The position numbers and the translations under genes are program-made. Below are positions 36,152 to 46,325 of a stretch of 50,984 nucleotides of DNA, in pieces; position 1 is the stretch's first letter; each line of letters starts with the position of its first letter. The stretch covers positions 1 to 50,984 of the forward strand of contig NZ_ANMO01000085.1 of NCBI RefSeq assembly GCF_000338295.1, given 5' to 3'. The notes beneath the pieces are model-generated. The model saw only the letters and a program-made list of their open reading frames with translations, did no database searches and was not told the DNA's origin. Source of the stretch: Rhodopirellula europaea 6C (GTDB lineage: Bacteria > Planctomycetota > Planctomycetia > Pirellulales > Pirellulaceae).

Positions 36152-39100
36152 GTGCCTGAGCTAACAACCGTGCCTGAGCAAACAACCCACCCAAGCCCTA
36201 CCGATTTGCACGCTTACGGACTTGGACAACTTCCTCCTGATGAAGCGACTGCTATCGAGAAGCATATCGGCGAGTGCGAACCTTGCTGTGAGACCATTGC
36301 CGATCTGTCATTTGCTGACACGTTCATTGAGCTTCTGCAGAACTCAGAGCAGGAACCAGACGCTCAGACAGTGGATCATCAGACGGGCACTGCCAATCCA
36401 AATTCGGCGGGCGTTCCCGAACCGCTCGCTCAGCACCCGCGATACGAGATCATCAATCTGATTGGCAAAGGCGGTATGGGCGATGTCTATCAAGCTCGCC
36501 ACCGGAAAATGGAACGGACGGTGGCGTTAAAAGTCATCAATCGCGGACTGGTTCGAAAAGCTGAAGCCGTGGATCGTTTCCATCGTGAAGTGAAGGCTGC
36601 CGCTCAGCTCTCACATCCCAACATTGTGACTTCGCACGACGCCGATCATGCCGGGGACTTCCATTTCATGGTGATGGAGTTCGTGGACGGAGTCGACCTT
36701 TCAAAAGTCGTTAAAGACCGAGGTGCCTTGCCGGTTGCCGACGCGTGTGACTACGTCCGACAGGCAGCAGTCGGGCTGCAACACGCTCACGAACGCGGCA
36801 TGGTGCATCGCGATATCAAGCCTCACAACATGATGGTGACTGCGGATGGCACGATCAAGATTCTCGATTTCGGTCTCGCCTCACTCGCACCTGAAGCGAT
36901 CCCAGCCTCCGACACTGTGGCAGTTCGATCTGACTTAACGGCAGCGGGCGCCCTCATGGGGACTCCTGATTTTATTTCGCCAGAACAGGCCAATGACGCC
37001 CGCAGCGTTGATATTCGAAGCGATATCTACAGTCTCGGCGCGACATTTTATTTTCTGCTGTCCGGCCGTCCGCTGTTCGCTGATGGAAGCGTGATGGAAA
37101 AACTGAAGGGGCACGCACAGTTCGAACCTGAGCCGCTGAATTCTCTACGCGATGATGTACCAGCTGATCTCGCGATCATCATTTCAAAAATGATCGCAAA
37201 GGATCCAGGAAAGCGATTTCAAACGCCCGTCGAAGTGGCGGACGCCCTTTCAAAGTTCAAGGTTGCCGTCGCGGGAGACGTAGTATCGGCGAACACCGAG
37301 GTCGAAAAGGCCAGGCCTGCCTTCGTTGCTTTGACGCTACGAAGATTCTTTTCATTGTTGGCCGTGGCTATCTCGTCAGTACTTGCGATTGGACTGTTGA
37401 GCGTGAAGGGCTGCGGTGATTCTGCTCAGGAAACGCAGCATGCCTACACCGATCTCAGTTCGTATCTCCAAACGGGAAAAAAGACGAAGCATAACACCTA
37501 CTCCGTAAATGCCCTGAACGTGCTGACCGACAGCAGCGAGGGTCGGAAGCTGCTGGCAAAAATCGATGCAGATTCAGAGGAGCTTTCCTTTGCCAACTTT
37601 GAAGATGCGGGAGCGAAACACGCCATCGACTGGGCCGCGGCACTCATTCACGACGACCGTGTAACTCCACGGCAACGTGAACTCACGGTGACGGTACAGC
37701 ATGAGAGTGGGAGCTACGGACCGGTTTGGAGTGCGCCCAATCAGTTTCATCTGGAGAGTGTCCGGATAGCGAAAGGTGGAGGCTTCTCAGGGCCTAAACT
37801 TGTGATCGGTTTTACAGCATCGGACCGGGCCAACGACCGACAGGTCGTGCGGGAGACATTTCAGCTGAAACCGGGAAAGCGTTACGAAGTGGACGTTGAC
37901 CTCGTCGACGTGATCGACGGTTCGATTGACTGGATCGATCTATGGCGAAATGGAAAAGAAAAGGCCGGCGACGATCAACCAGCGACTGTCGCAGCATCGC
38001 CAAGCAAGCCCGAACTCAAAGTCACCGGCAAGACTGTCGACAAGGGCACGGCTGGACTCCCAAGTCTGTACGACTGGAAAATCAAAGGCCGTGACGTCGG
38101 TGATCTGAAAGTGCGAATGCTGCTCGCTCAGAACGGAAAGACCGAAGTCATGCAGGAATTTGATTTCGAAGAGCTGCCAGCCGAGCTCGCCAACAAGGTT
38201 CGGTTGGAGGTCAGAGACGCTGGGACAGGTGCGGACCGCAAGCGCAAGGTGAACGCTATTCTCTTCGTTGAATCTCCAGTCCCTTCGCGCAGCACAACCC
38301 TCAATGAAGACAAAGGGCTCTCGATCAGCGTCGAAGCCCCGTTCAGTAATACAACGGAACTAGCCGATCTGGAACCGATCGAACCGGGGCAGACAGAATT
38401 GCTGCTTGCCTTGAGCTACTGGAAAGGGGACATGACCCACGATCTCACGATGGAGTCGATGACCGAAGCGACAAACGACGGCAATGCCACCTTCCTATTT
38501 GTCACGGTTGACTGGTCGCCCGCGAATCCGGACGTCACACAACTCCAGGGCGACTGGGAAACCTTGTCGGTCACCGAAAGCGGAAAACAGCTTGCCACCG
38601 AAAACGGCTTTGGCGGCCTCCTGCTCCAGATTAAGGGCAACAGGTTTGTCATCAAGGAAAGGACGCCCAACGGTGATATTTCCGACGTCGACAATGGTCG
38701 GATCGAGATCGGCAGTACGACGACCCCCAAAACCATTGACTTCATTGACCGCGACCAACCCAATCAACGATCTCTCGGCATCTACGAACTCGACGACGGT
38801 GTGCTGCGAATTTGCCTTGCCGAACAAGGCGGGACCGATGCCTCTGCGGGGGAACGCATTCCTGACACGAAACCGTTAAAACGTCCCACGACGTTTGATT
38901 CCCCGGCTGGCAGCAACATTATGTTGATGGAGTTCCGGCGGACGCCAGATAACACTCTCAAGACTGTAACGCGACGGGCGGACGTTCTGGGCATGGGCAA
39001 GGTGGTGTCCTTCTTTCCGCAGGAGAGCGATCAATTGGCCACGATCGATCTCAATAAATCGGAACGGGCAGTTGAGCTATGGGTGTCGGGCGATGATGCG

Positions 39101-40345
39101 AAGCTCGTGCAGGAGGGCAACCGTGTTCGACTGGAGTTTGAAGGTTGGCCAGCCGCGGAACCCGCTGACTTTTTCGGAGGTAAGGTGATCAGCCTCTATC
39201 CCACGGCTGACGTCGCAGGAATGTTTCGCGTTCTGATCAAAGGAGATGACAGCGTCTCGTGGCCGGATAAACGGTATCTGCGGCCCGGTGTGCGCGCAAA
39301 TTGCTGGATCTTCACTGCAGCTCAGAATCCTGCGCAACAATCCGAAGCCCGGTCGTCTAAGCCCACGGTAGAAGAAGACGCTTCGGCGCCAGCGGGCGAC
39401 GTTCCAGCGAAGGAGAATGACATTCCCAACATTCAAGGCACTTGGCAGGTGACTTACTCTGAAGACGGCGGCAGAATCGCTCCGCAGGAGATGCTGAAAC
39501 AAATTCGCTTTGTGATTGACAAGCAAAATTTGACCACTGAATTTGGCGGTCGCAAGAGCGTTTCGACATACAAACTCGATCCGTCGACCAATCCCAAATC
39601 GATCGATCTCACCGAGAACGGTCGCACGAAGCGAGCCATCTACGATCTGGTAGGCGACACACTACGAATCTGCATCGCCGAAAGCGGCGACCAGCGTCCA
39701 ACAGCCTTCGACTCCCAACCGAACTCAGCCAATGACATTGTCCTGATACTGAAACGCGTGAAACCAGACAATGCTTCCGCAGACGGGACCGAGGATCAAA
39801 ACCACAATGGTCCACTATCAGAGGAACTCGCTTGCTCATTAATCCCAGAAGCGGCGTCGATCAGCAATGAAGACTTCCAGAAGTTGCAGACAAATCCTGC
39901 AGCTCAAACCATCAAGAACAAGTCACTGTCATTGGTATTGATGGCTCTCGACATTCGCGATCAATCACCTGAAGCCGCCAATGAATTCCGATTTCTCGTT
40001 GAGGGGTATCCGAAGCCGAGCGAGATCGCTGCTGCAATGTCTCCAAGCCGCTCGAAAGGCTACTTCAGCATCATTCAGCCCGATTACATCACGGAATGCA
40101 AAATCACAAATTCGACAGACGAGATTGCACGAGGAAAAGTCACGTTCAATGCCCCCAAGCTCTACATCGGGTCAGCAACATTCAAAGCCCGAAAGCACGA
40201 TGGGACATGGCAGATCGAAAAATTTCATCTGCCCTCGCGCCAAATCTCCATCGAGCTTGGCGAAGATGAAAACTGGCATCACGAAGGGAGAGAAGCTGAA
40301 GGGAACCACGCTCCGGTGGTTGACCTCAAACAAGACAATAAGTGA
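36152..40345 (+). CDS. Giant Ser/Thr kinase with zinc-finger front and two TIGR03067-like domains
   Basis: 1397 residues from a GTG start. Residues 30-50 hold an anti-sigma-type zinc finger (His38, Cys42, Cys45). Kinase domain about 98-370: IGKGGMGDVY, Lys127, HRDIKPHN with Asp221, DFG at 239-241, SPEQ. One membrane helix follows at about 399-418. The extracytoplasmic part has beta-rich sandwiches, a TIGR03067-like domain around 790-935 (LQGDWETLSVTESGK, KTIDFIDRD, LGIYELDDGVLRICLAEQ), a segment like the barrel of HlyD/membrane-fusion proteins around 945-1055, and a second TIGR03067-like domain around 1090-1205 (IQGTWQVTYSEDGGR). The zinc finger suggests that the same protein holds the upstream ECF sigma factor. 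The domain sum is unusual. Confidence 0.9.
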   Translation: MPELTTVPEQTTHPSPTDLHAYGLGQLPPDEATAIEKHIGECEPCCETIADLSFADTFIELLQNSEQEPDAQTVDHQTGTANPNSAGVPEPLAQHPRYEIINLIGKGGMGDVYQARHRKMERTVALKVINRGLVRKAEAVDRFHREVKAAAQLSHPNIVTSHDADHAGDFHFMVMEFVDGVDLSKVVKDRGALPVADACDYVRQAAVGLQHAHERGMVHRDIKPHNMMVTADGTIKILDFGLASLAPEAIPASDTVAVRSDLTAAGALMGTPDFISPEQANDARSVDIRSDIYSLGATFYFLLSGRPLFADGSVMEKLKGHAQFEPEPLNSLRDDVPADLAIIISKMIAKDPGKRFQTPVEVADALSKFKVAVAGDVVSANTEVEKARPAFVALTLRRFFSLLAVAISSVLAIGLLSVKGCGDSAQETQHAYTDLSSYLQTGKKTKHNTYSVNALNVLTDSSEGRKLLAKIDADSEELSFANFEDAGAKHAIDWAAALIHDDRVTPRQRELTVTVQHESGSYGPVWSAPNQFHLESVRIAKGGGFSGPKLVIGFTASDRANDRQVVRETFQLKPGKRYEVDVDLVDVIDGSIDWIDLWRNGKEKAGDDQPATVAASPSKPELKVTGKTVDKGTAGLPSLYDWKIKGRDVGDLKVRMLLAQNGKTEVMQEFDFEELPAELANKVRLEVRDAGTGADRKRKVNAILFVESPVPSRSTTLNEDKGLSISVEAPFSNTTELADLEPIEPGQTELLLALSYWKGDMTHDLTMESMTEATNDGNATFLFVTVDWSPANPDVTQLQGDWETLSVTESGKQLATENGFGGLLLQIKGNRFVIKERTPNGDISDVDNGRIEIGSTTTPKTIDFIDRDQPNQRSLGIYELDDGVLRICLAEQGGTDASAGERIPDTKPLKRPTTFDSPAGSNIMLMEFRRTPDNTLKTVTRRADVLGMGKVVSFFPQESDQLATIDLNKSERAVELWVSGDDAKLVQEGNRVRLEFEGWPAAEPADFFGGKVISLYPTADVAGMFRVLIKGDDSVSWPDKRYLRPGVRANCWIFTAAQNPAQQSEARSSKPTVEEDASAPAGDVPAKENDIPNIQGTWQVTYSEDGGRIAPQEMLKQIRFVIDKQNLTTEFGGRKSVSTYKLDPSTNPKSIDLTENGRTKRAIYDLVGDTLRICIAESGDQRPTAFDSQPNSANDIVLILKRVKPDNASADGTEDQNHNGPLSEELACSLIPEAASISNEDFQKLQTNPAAQTIKNKSLSLVLMALDIRDQSPEAANEFRFLVEGYPKPSEIAAAMSPSRSKGYFSIIQPDYITECKITNSTDEIARGKVTFNAPKLYIGSATFKARKHDGTWQIEKFHLPSRQISIELGEDENWHHEGREAEGNHAPVVDLKQDNK

Positions 40346-40380
40346 CTGCTGCCAATTCTCGTGACGTCATGTGTGGGACG

Positions 40381-41049
40381 ATGCTTGTTTTAACTTGGAA
40401 CCAGAATCTACTAGCATCCCATACAATGGGCAACCTGCTGCCCGGATTCCTCTTCTTGGCATTCATGTGGTGTGGCGTGCCGATTCTCGCCTGCGCTCTA
40501 CTGGGGGCGAGAGTTGGTTTGGCACCGTTTCGATGGAAACGGATCGGCGGTGCCGCACTGGGTCTGCTGATTGGAGCGGCGACGCTACCGCCGGCCTCGA
40601 TTCTTTCAGTCTGGGTGGCAGCCCGGATCGATATGCCGCCCATGCTTCCGAGACTGATTGCGTTCATCGCTGGAGGATGTTTGGCCAGTTCGTGGGTTGC
40701 CTACGTCGTCGCCCGGATCGGACGGCCCGCGACTCAAGTCCCGACGATCGAAATGCTAAACGAAAACTGCGAAAAGCTTGAACGGATCATACGCGGAAGT
40801 GTGTCCGAAGGTGGGCTGGAAGTTGGTGCTAACTCGGACGCCGGCGTCATACAAGCGGCTGGAATCCTGACGCATGATCAAGCTGTTCGCCTAGAAGAGA
40901 TTCGCCGAGAGCGGAACGCCCTGCGGCAAACCAGAACAGTCCTCCATGAGGACGTGGCTTTCTGGGTCGGCAAGTCCAAAGAGTTGCTTGATGAACTCGA
41001 CAAGCAATCCAAAAGGCACGTCACCAGACGACTTCGAATCGTGAATTAG
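40381..41049 (+). CDS. Membrane protein with C-terminal coiled coil, unknown function
   Basis: 222 residues from the ATG at 40381; a GTG at 40342 (overlapping the kinase stop) and ATGs at 40369 and 40426 are other possible starts. Three hydrophobic helices (LLPGFLFLAFMWCGVPILACALLG, AALGLLIGAATLPPASILSVWV, LIAFIAGGCLASSWVAYVVA) are followed by a charged helical tail (about 140-222) likely to form a coiled coil. No family recognised. The close position after the kinase suggests cotranscription. Confidence 0.6.
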   Translation: MLVLTWNQNLLASHTMGNLLPGFLFLAFMWCGVPILACALLGARVGLAPFRWKRIGGAALGLLIGAATLPPASILSVWVAARIDMPPMLPRLIAFIAGGCLASSWVAYVVARIGRPATQVPTIEMLNENCEKLERIIRGSVSEGGLEVGANSDAGVIQAAGILTHDQAVRLEEIRRERNALRQTRTVLHEDVAFWVGKSKELLDELDKQSKRHVTRRLRIVN

Positions 41050-41165
41050 ACGGCAATTCACGCGAAGACGAAAACCCCTATAAACCCCCGGCGGCGGGTG
41101 CTTCATCCCATTAACTGATGTACCGCGCCCTAGCGACTCATCACTTGAGCCACTCAGGGAGCTAC

Positions 41166-41774
41166 CTAAACGGCATTGGTCCTCGACCGCGACCTGAAGA
41201 TCAGGCTTGCGACCAAGGCGCCTATCATGCCGCCAACGATCCCCGTGACGTAGTGGATCAAATCGATGAACTGACTGTTGTCGTCAAGGAACGAGTAACC
41301 TACCAGGACGGAGGCGACGAACCGTCCTCCATACCAACCCGGCAGCATGGCAATCAATGCGAACGGGATGATCGCGACTCGCTGAAGCGAATACTCCTCA
41401 GCAGTCACCTCATCGTCCTGCGATGCAAGTCTCGCACGATGCAGACGCGAAGACGCGTTGATCCCACCGCCGATTGCCGCACCAAAATACGCAATTCCAA
41501 TCAAACCAGCGATCAGTCGCGAGTTATCATCCGTCAGACTGCCTGTCAGGAATACCAATGCCAGGAGCAACGCAGGAGCAAGTGCGGCACCTACAGCGGC
41601 CCCAATCAAGCAGCGTGCTCCAGACTTCAGCACGATCAGATACAGGATCACCATGGGAATTGCCAATTGGATCCAGCTCATCGGGTCGTGCCATTGAATG
41701 ACTGCAAAGGCAGGAGCCATCACTGCCGCCAGCGCGAGCAGACCAGTGATCGTAAATTGCGGCTGCGGTTTCAA
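41166..41774 (-). CDS. Multi-pass membrane protein, unknown function
   Basis: 202 residues with about six hydrophobic segments (FTITGLLALAAVMAPAFAVI, WIQLAIPMVILYLIVL, LIGAAVGAALAPALLLALVFL, LIGIAYFGAAIGGGI, VAIIPFALIAMLPG, VTGIVGGMIGALVASLIF). The start MKPQPQFTITGLLALAAVMA is typical of planctomycete membrane proteins. The stop-rich plus strand opposite offers one long frame, but with no membrane or domain pattern. It follows the zinc-ribbon gene by 57 bases on the same strand. Confidence 0.75.
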   Translation of the reverse strand: MKPQPQFTITGLLALAAVMAPAFAVIQWHDPMSWIQLAIPMVILYLIVLKSGARCLIGAAVGAALAPALLLALVFLTGSLTDDNSRLIAGLIGIAYFGAAIGGGINASSRLHRARLASQDDEVTAEEYSLQRVAIIPFALIAMLPGWYGGRFVASVLVGYSFLDDNSQFIDLIHYVTGIVGGMIGALVASLIFRSRSRTNAV

Positions 41775-41831
41775 TGGTGTCTCGATCTTTATGTGAAACG
41801 TCTTCCCAATGAGCTGGCACCGGGCCCGAAT

Positions 41832-42101
41832 TCAAAGCTCATCGCCGCAGTTCGGGCAAGTGTTGTGCATCCGAAACGACTTCAAGCGGACCCTATGTCC
41901 ACAGGCCGTACAAGGACGTCCCGCGCCTTGGAGATTCCACACGATCTCTTCGATGACGTAAGCAAAGCCCACAGTGCAAGCCAACACCAACCCAACATAC
42001 CAGGGTACAGTTTCCTTCGCGAAATTCTGCAAACAGGCGTACGTGATTGCAAGCAGGATCGACGCAACAGCGTGTTTCCATTTGCGATATCGGAACCACA
42101 T
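41832..42101 (-). CDS. Small membrane protein with zinc ribbon
   Basis: 89 residues: two membrane helices (AVASILLAITYACLQNF and WYVGLVLACTVGFAYVIEEIVW) and a C-terminal zinc ribbon with two CxxC pairs (CTACG and CPNCG). This is a small protein type often seen in planctomycetes, function unknown. It lies just upstream of the six-helix membrane protein on the same strand, and the two may form one unit. Confidence 0.75.
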   Translation of the reverse strand: MWFRYRKWKHAVASILLAITYACLQNFAKETVPWYVGLVLACTVGFAYVIEEIVWNLQGAGRPCTACGHRVRLKSFRMHNTCPNCGDEL

Positions 42102-42328
42102 GTTCTTAACTTCGTCTTAACCTTGCTCGGAAACGATACTGTTAAGCGGCGGGTTTTTCAGATGTCGCGTCCAATCGTACGAAGCACTTGGTAAACTCGC
42201 TCGTTATTCTAAAACCCGTTTCATTTACGCAGTGAAGCGATTTCAGATTTGATTGTCCGAAAATGGTGCGCCCGGCAACCTGCGGCACTGTGCCCTACCC
42301 CAACGTCATCTGTGCTTTGGAGATCTTG

Positions 42329-42895
42329 ATGAGCCCTGCTCAAGCAATCGTGTGTATGTCCCTGATATTTGTCTGTGGGATAAGCGGCAGAGCCCATGCC
42401 AACGAGACATGGGAAGACCATCCTCCATGGCTAGGAACCTGGCACGCTAATCCGGAAGTCGCCCGAATCCTGGGGTTTACCCAAGAAGGATCCGTTGAAA
42501 GGGAGATATTGAAGATCGAGTTTTTCGCGTCCCGAGATGACGCGATCGCGGCGGCCGGAAGGGATACCATCCAGCGAGTGGAATCCATGTTCTCCGAGCG
42601 GATGGGCGGCAGGCATCAGATCATTGCCGCGGGGCGATGGAACGAAGAAAGATCCACGGTCGACTCCTTGTGTTTCGTGACACAGATTCAGGGGGCAAGA
42701 TTTCTGTGGTTTGGTGACCCGAGCGTCGCCTTGAACGGTGGCGAAGTCAGCTTTGTTCGCGGAGTGGATCCGGACCATGATTTGCTCGTACTTGATTCGC
42801 ACATGCCCAGCTTCATCAAACGACGCTTGCGCCGCACGGAACAGACGGCAAGCTTTTTCAAGGCGGTGGGTTACCAGCTAAAAAAACCGAAGTAG
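42329..42895 (+). CDS. Secreted protein of unknown function
   Basis: 188 residues from the ATG at 42329, chosen because GGAG lies eight bases upstream and it opens a good signal peptide (SPAQAIVCMSLIFVCGISGRAHA); a longer frame begins at 42263. The mature part starts WEDHPPWLGTWHANPEVA and has mixed alpha/beta character (ILKIEFFASRDDAI, FLWFGDPSVALNGGEVSFVRG). The middle could be a small lipocalin-like or TIGR03067-like beta domain, but the family marks are too weak for a call. Confidence 0.7.
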   Translation: MSPAQAIVCMSLIFVCGISGRAHANETWEDHPPWLGTWHANPEVARILGFTQEGSVEREILKIEFFASRDDAIAAAGRDTIQRVESMFSERMGGRHQIIAAGRWNEERSTVDSLCFVTQIQGARFLWFGDPSVALNGGEVSFVRGVDPDHDLLVLDSHMPSFIKRRLRRTEQTASFFKAVGYQLKKPK

Positions 42896-42996
42896 AGAAG
42901 TAGTCGAGGCCGCCTCTGACGCGAGTGAGACTCTTCCCAGCCGGGAGACGCTCGCGAACGAGGTTTCATTAACCGATCGTTGAACGGTAGACCCAA

Positions 42997-44379
42997 ATGA
43001 TTCAATTCAAGATTTCCAAGCAATGGCGTCCGGTTTTCCTGACGTTACTGGCTGTCGTGGCACTATTGTTTCGCGACGCTGACGGCGATGATTCGACGAA
43101 ATCACGAATCAAGATCGATCGGGAGACGACTTTTTTGACAAGCCCGCTACGAACCGATGGAACGGTGGACTACGCGGCCGGCATCAATGCTCGAATAAAG
43201 CAGGGCGTCACCCCAGAAAACAACGTCTGCGTTTTGCTCTGCGAAGCGATGCAGCCGCTGCGGGTTTGGGACATGCCGCCGGAGTACTTCAAGGAAATCG
43301 GAAGAACGCCGCCACCGAAAGATCGCAGTCATGTCCGCTACCTTACTGCCGGAATCGCGGATCCCTCGTCCGAGGCCGCGAAGCAACGACTTTATCTTGT
43401 CGTCGAGTTTATCCAAGGTGATCCGCGTCCGTGGAAGCGATCGGAATTCCCGGAAGTTGCCAAGGTACTCGATGGTGATGCCGAGCCTCTGAGAATCGTT
43501 CTTCAGGCGACCGAACGCGACCAATTCTATTCGCCAGTCATCACGCGCGGTGTGGACGAAGTGGATCCATTGCCGCTCGTTGCGGCGATGGATCCGATGA
43601 CAACCCAGTTGCCTTACCTGGTGCATTCTCTGCGGATGCGTGCCATGCTGAATCTGGGAGAAGGCAACCACGAAGCAGCCTGGGAAGATCTACTTGCCTG
43701 CTTCAAACTCGGAAGACTCCTAGGCATGGGGATGAGCAAGACACACGCGCAACACAGTCACATGCTCGAAGAACAGAACTGTGCCGCGATGGAGGCTTAT
43801 ATTCGTACGGCGGACCCTTCTCGATCGCAAGCGAAGCAGTATCTCAGAGCACTTCAGTCTTTGCCTGCCCGCGTAAGACTGAGTGAAAAGATCGACTTGT
43901 TCGAACGTTGTGCCTATCTCGATGCACTGCTCGTCATCCGAACGAATCAGGAGGAAGCAATCGCCTATCTCGACTGTGAACCAGGTCTCGCCGCGGCCGG
44001 CAAAATGGTGAATCGGTTTTGGAAAGACGCCATTGACTGGAACGAAACGCTTCGAATCGGCAATCGGTACTACGATCGTCTGGTCAAGAGCCTGGAAAAG
44101 ACGGATCCTGCTCAGCGCCGTGAAGAGACGACGATGCTTCATCAAGAGTTGAAGAGTCTTGCGGAGAGAGCCACTGGCATTCGAGTTACGGACGACACAG
44201 CAAAGGGTAACGCGGCAACTGAGTCAAAATCGATGCTTCTCGCCGCCATCATCGCTGAAAACCTGATGTCCGACATCGACAAGCATCTGGCTTCCGAGGC
44301 TCGTATGAAGCAGCGGTTCGAAAATCTCGAAAAGACGTTGGCACTTGTCGCGAACCGCAATGGCTTTCGTGAGGAATAA
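42997..44379 (+). CDS. Secreted planctomycete-specific protein, unknown function
   Basis: 460 residues. An N-terminal signal or anchor (VFLTLLAVVALLF) leads into a mature part opening TTFLTSPLRTDGTVDYAAGINARIKQGVTPENNVCVLLCEAM, a conserved start that I associate with a planctomycete hypothetical family. The rest is mainly helical, with a motif-like DLLACFKLGRLLGMG and HSHMLEEQNCAAMEAY. No enzymatic motif was recognised. It lies upstream of the ankyrin protein on the same strand, with the next likely start 32 bases after its stop. Confidence 0.75.
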   Translation: MIQFKISKQWRPVFLTLLAVVALLFRDADGDDSTKSRIKIDRETTFLTSPLRTDGTVDYAAGINARIKQGVTPENNVCVLLCEAMQPLRVWDMPPEYFKEIGRTPPPKDRSHVRYLTAGIADPSSEAAKQRLYLVVEFIQGDPRPWKRSEFPEVAKVLDGDAEPLRIVLQATERDQFYSPVITRGVDEVDPLPLVAAMDPMTTQLPYLVHSLRMRAMLNLGEGNHEAAWEDLLACFKLGRLLGMGMSKTHAQHSHMLEEQNCAAMEAYIRTADPSRSQAKQYLRALQSLPARVRLSEKIDLFERCAYLDALLVIRTNQEEAIAYLDCEPGLAAAGKMVNRFWKDAIDWNETLRIGNRYYDRLVKSLEKTDPAQRREETTMLHQELKSLAERATGIRVTDDTAKGNAATESKSMLLAAIIAENLMSDIDKHLASEARMKQRFENLEKTLALVANRNGFREE

Positions 44380-44410
44380 GAGAAGCGAAGACAAGTCGGA
44401 GCATGTGCAA

Positions 44411-46036
44411 ATGAGCAACGCAATGCGTTTGGTGGCGGCGACAATCTTGGGCGTTCTGTTCATTGCGGTTGTCCTATCGGTCGCACAAGAGTCGACACAG
44501 GTCCCGGCTTCTGAGCGTGCGTCATCGCCGGTTGCGGAGTCACGACCAGATCAGTCGGAAGAAATCGCCAAAAGAATAACGGCGAGCGATCTCAATCAAG
44601 ATTCCAAGTTGTTGTATGAATGTCTCGTGATGCAACCCGAGGCCTGGAGGTCCGGCCTGGTCGAGAATCTCGGCGTGAGTTCCGTCGTCGGGCCGAAGCA
44701 TGATCCGAAACGTGTCAGGCAGGTGTTTCGGTCGTTCGACTTAGCTGACAGCAATGGAGAGAAGTACAAGGTTATCTTGGCGGACAGGTCAGGGCTGCGG
44801 CGAAAGCGAGTTCGTTCGACGTACATCGTGACAGATCACCATTTCGCTTTGATCGCTTGGCAATGGCCCCCTATTGACGGTGAACTTGTATCGAAAACCA
44901 AACTCCAAGGGGACTCGTTCCCGGCGGTCCTGCAATTGAGCGAAGCTTCCAGGCACAACGGTGACGTGGGACACTTCGAGTTCCGGCTGACAAAGCGAGG
45001 AATTGAAGGAATTCGAAATGGATTCGGTGGGAGGCGATGGCCTCCGTCACCCATGGTCCTCAAGCGTCGCGTGAAAATCCTGGAGCAGCGCGAGCGACAA
45101 TTGATCGATCAGCTACGCTCTTTTCTGTCGCTTCCCGATGACAGCATCGAAAAGGTTTGTTCAGAACTCGCCAAAGATGCGAAAAGGCGCCGCGAACAAC
45201 GTGCGGAACGCGAACAGCGGGCCATTGATATTGGTCCTACGGACTCGGAGGACATGCAAATCGCACTCGGCGAATCGGTGGACAGATTCGAGCAGGAAGT
45301 TCAGGAGTTGAGTTCAGCTGAGGGGGACGCATTTGACGGCCGGCTGGAACCACTCCTCCGATTGTGTATTCAACGCGGGCTGTTGGACTCGGTTAAGATT
45401 GCAGTCGCTGCAGGTGCCGATGTAAATCGATCCGTCGGCAGCGGGAGCGCGCCGTTGCACGAAGCGATGTTCAGCATGATCCCAATGCCGCTTCAAACGA
45501 GGATCGTTGAGGCACTGCTTCAAGCTGGTGCTGACCCGAACGAAACCATTGCCGAGGGAGCGAAAGGTGGCGTTTCTGGGGGACGCTCTCCGCTGATGGC
45601 GGCCTTGAATCATCGTCATCCTCCCATGTTGAAAGCGCTGTTGGACGCTGGGGCGGATTGCAACGTCACCGATAGGATTGGCAGGAACGCGTTACACCTG
45701 TTGGCGCATTCACCGCATTTCGAGGAATCACCGGCGATGGCCCAGTTGTTGATCGAAGCAGGATGCGATGTCGACAATGCCGACAATCATGGTGAGACGG
45801 TGATGCACGTGGCCGCGATGTCGGCCGCATCGTATCCAGACGGAATCGAACACAGCTTAAGATTTCTCAGGCTGATCTTAGATCAGCACCCGGACCTGTC
45901 GCTTCGGGACACGCATGGATACCGGGCCCTCCAGTCAAAACGCAAGCATCATGTTCCCCAAGACTTTGAAAAGATACTCGCGAGCCTGCGTGACCATGAG
46001 GTGGCGAAACGCTGGATCGACAGGAAAGATCAGTGA
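44411..46036 (+). CDS. Secreted or membrane-anchored ankyrin-repeat protein
   Basis: 541 residues from the ATG at 44411, with GGAG nine bases ahead; upstream in-frame starts exist but overlap the previous gene. A hydrophobic N-terminal segment (LVAATILGVLFIAVVLSVAQ) works as signal or anchor. Residues about 30-310 are of unknown fold with a charged coiled-coil region (EKVCSELAKDAKRRREQRAERE). From about 320 to 530 there are five or six ankyrin repeats (GADVNRSVGSGSAPLHEA, LLQAGADPNE, LLDAGADCNVTDRIGRNALH, LIEAGCDVDNADNHGETVMH). Likely a protein-binding scaffold. Confidence 0.85.
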   Translation: MSNAMRLVAATILGVLFIAVVLSVAQESTQVPASERASSPVAESRPDQSEEIAKRITASDLNQDSKLLYECLVMQPEAWRSGLVENLGVSSVVGPKHDPKRVRQVFRSFDLADSNGEKYKVILADRSGLRRKRVRSTYIVTDHHFALIAWQWPPIDGELVSKTKLQGDSFPAVLQLSEASRHNGDVGHFEFRLTKRGIEGIRNGFGGRRWPPSPMVLKRRVKILEQRERQLIDQLRSFLSLPDDSIEKVCSELAKDAKRRREQRAEREQRAIDIGPTDSEDMQIALGESVDRFEQEVQELSSAEGDAFDGRLEPLLRLCIQRGLLDSVKIAVAAGADVNRSVGSGSAPLHEAMFSMIPMPLQTRIVEALLQAGADPNETIAEGAKGGVSGGRSPLMAALNHRHPPMLKALLDAGADCNVTDRIGRNALHLLAHSPHFEESPAMAQLLIEAGCDVDNADNHGETVMHVAAMSAASYPDGIEHSLRFLRLILDQHPDLSLRDTHGYRALQSKRKHHVPQDFEKILASLRDHEVAKRWIDRKDQ

Positions 46037-46325
46037 TCGATAGAAGGATCCGTCAAGCCAAAAGGCTAGTGCAGATGGCCAAATCGATCTCCTTCGCGTG
46101 TCGTGCTGGCAGATGCACCCGTCTACGCGAGTTCGTAAAATCGCGTCCGGGCTTTCTTTACAAGATCTCGGACTCGGTTCTGATGAAAATGGGTAGAAGC
46201 GGGCAACTGCCAGCAGTGACCGAAGCAGTCGAAGGGATCGGTTTCGTGCAGGCACTGGGAACAACCGTTGGCTTCAAGGGGCCATGCCAACGCTCCTACT
46301 TTTCGGCGAATCTCGCGCACTCGCA

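Noticed and set aside
41118-42194. Long plus-strand open frame (358 codons)
   Set aside because: The opposite strand encodes two proteins with clear membrane helices and a zinc ribbon. The plus-strand product is rich in Arg, Gln and Asp with no domain or membrane pattern.
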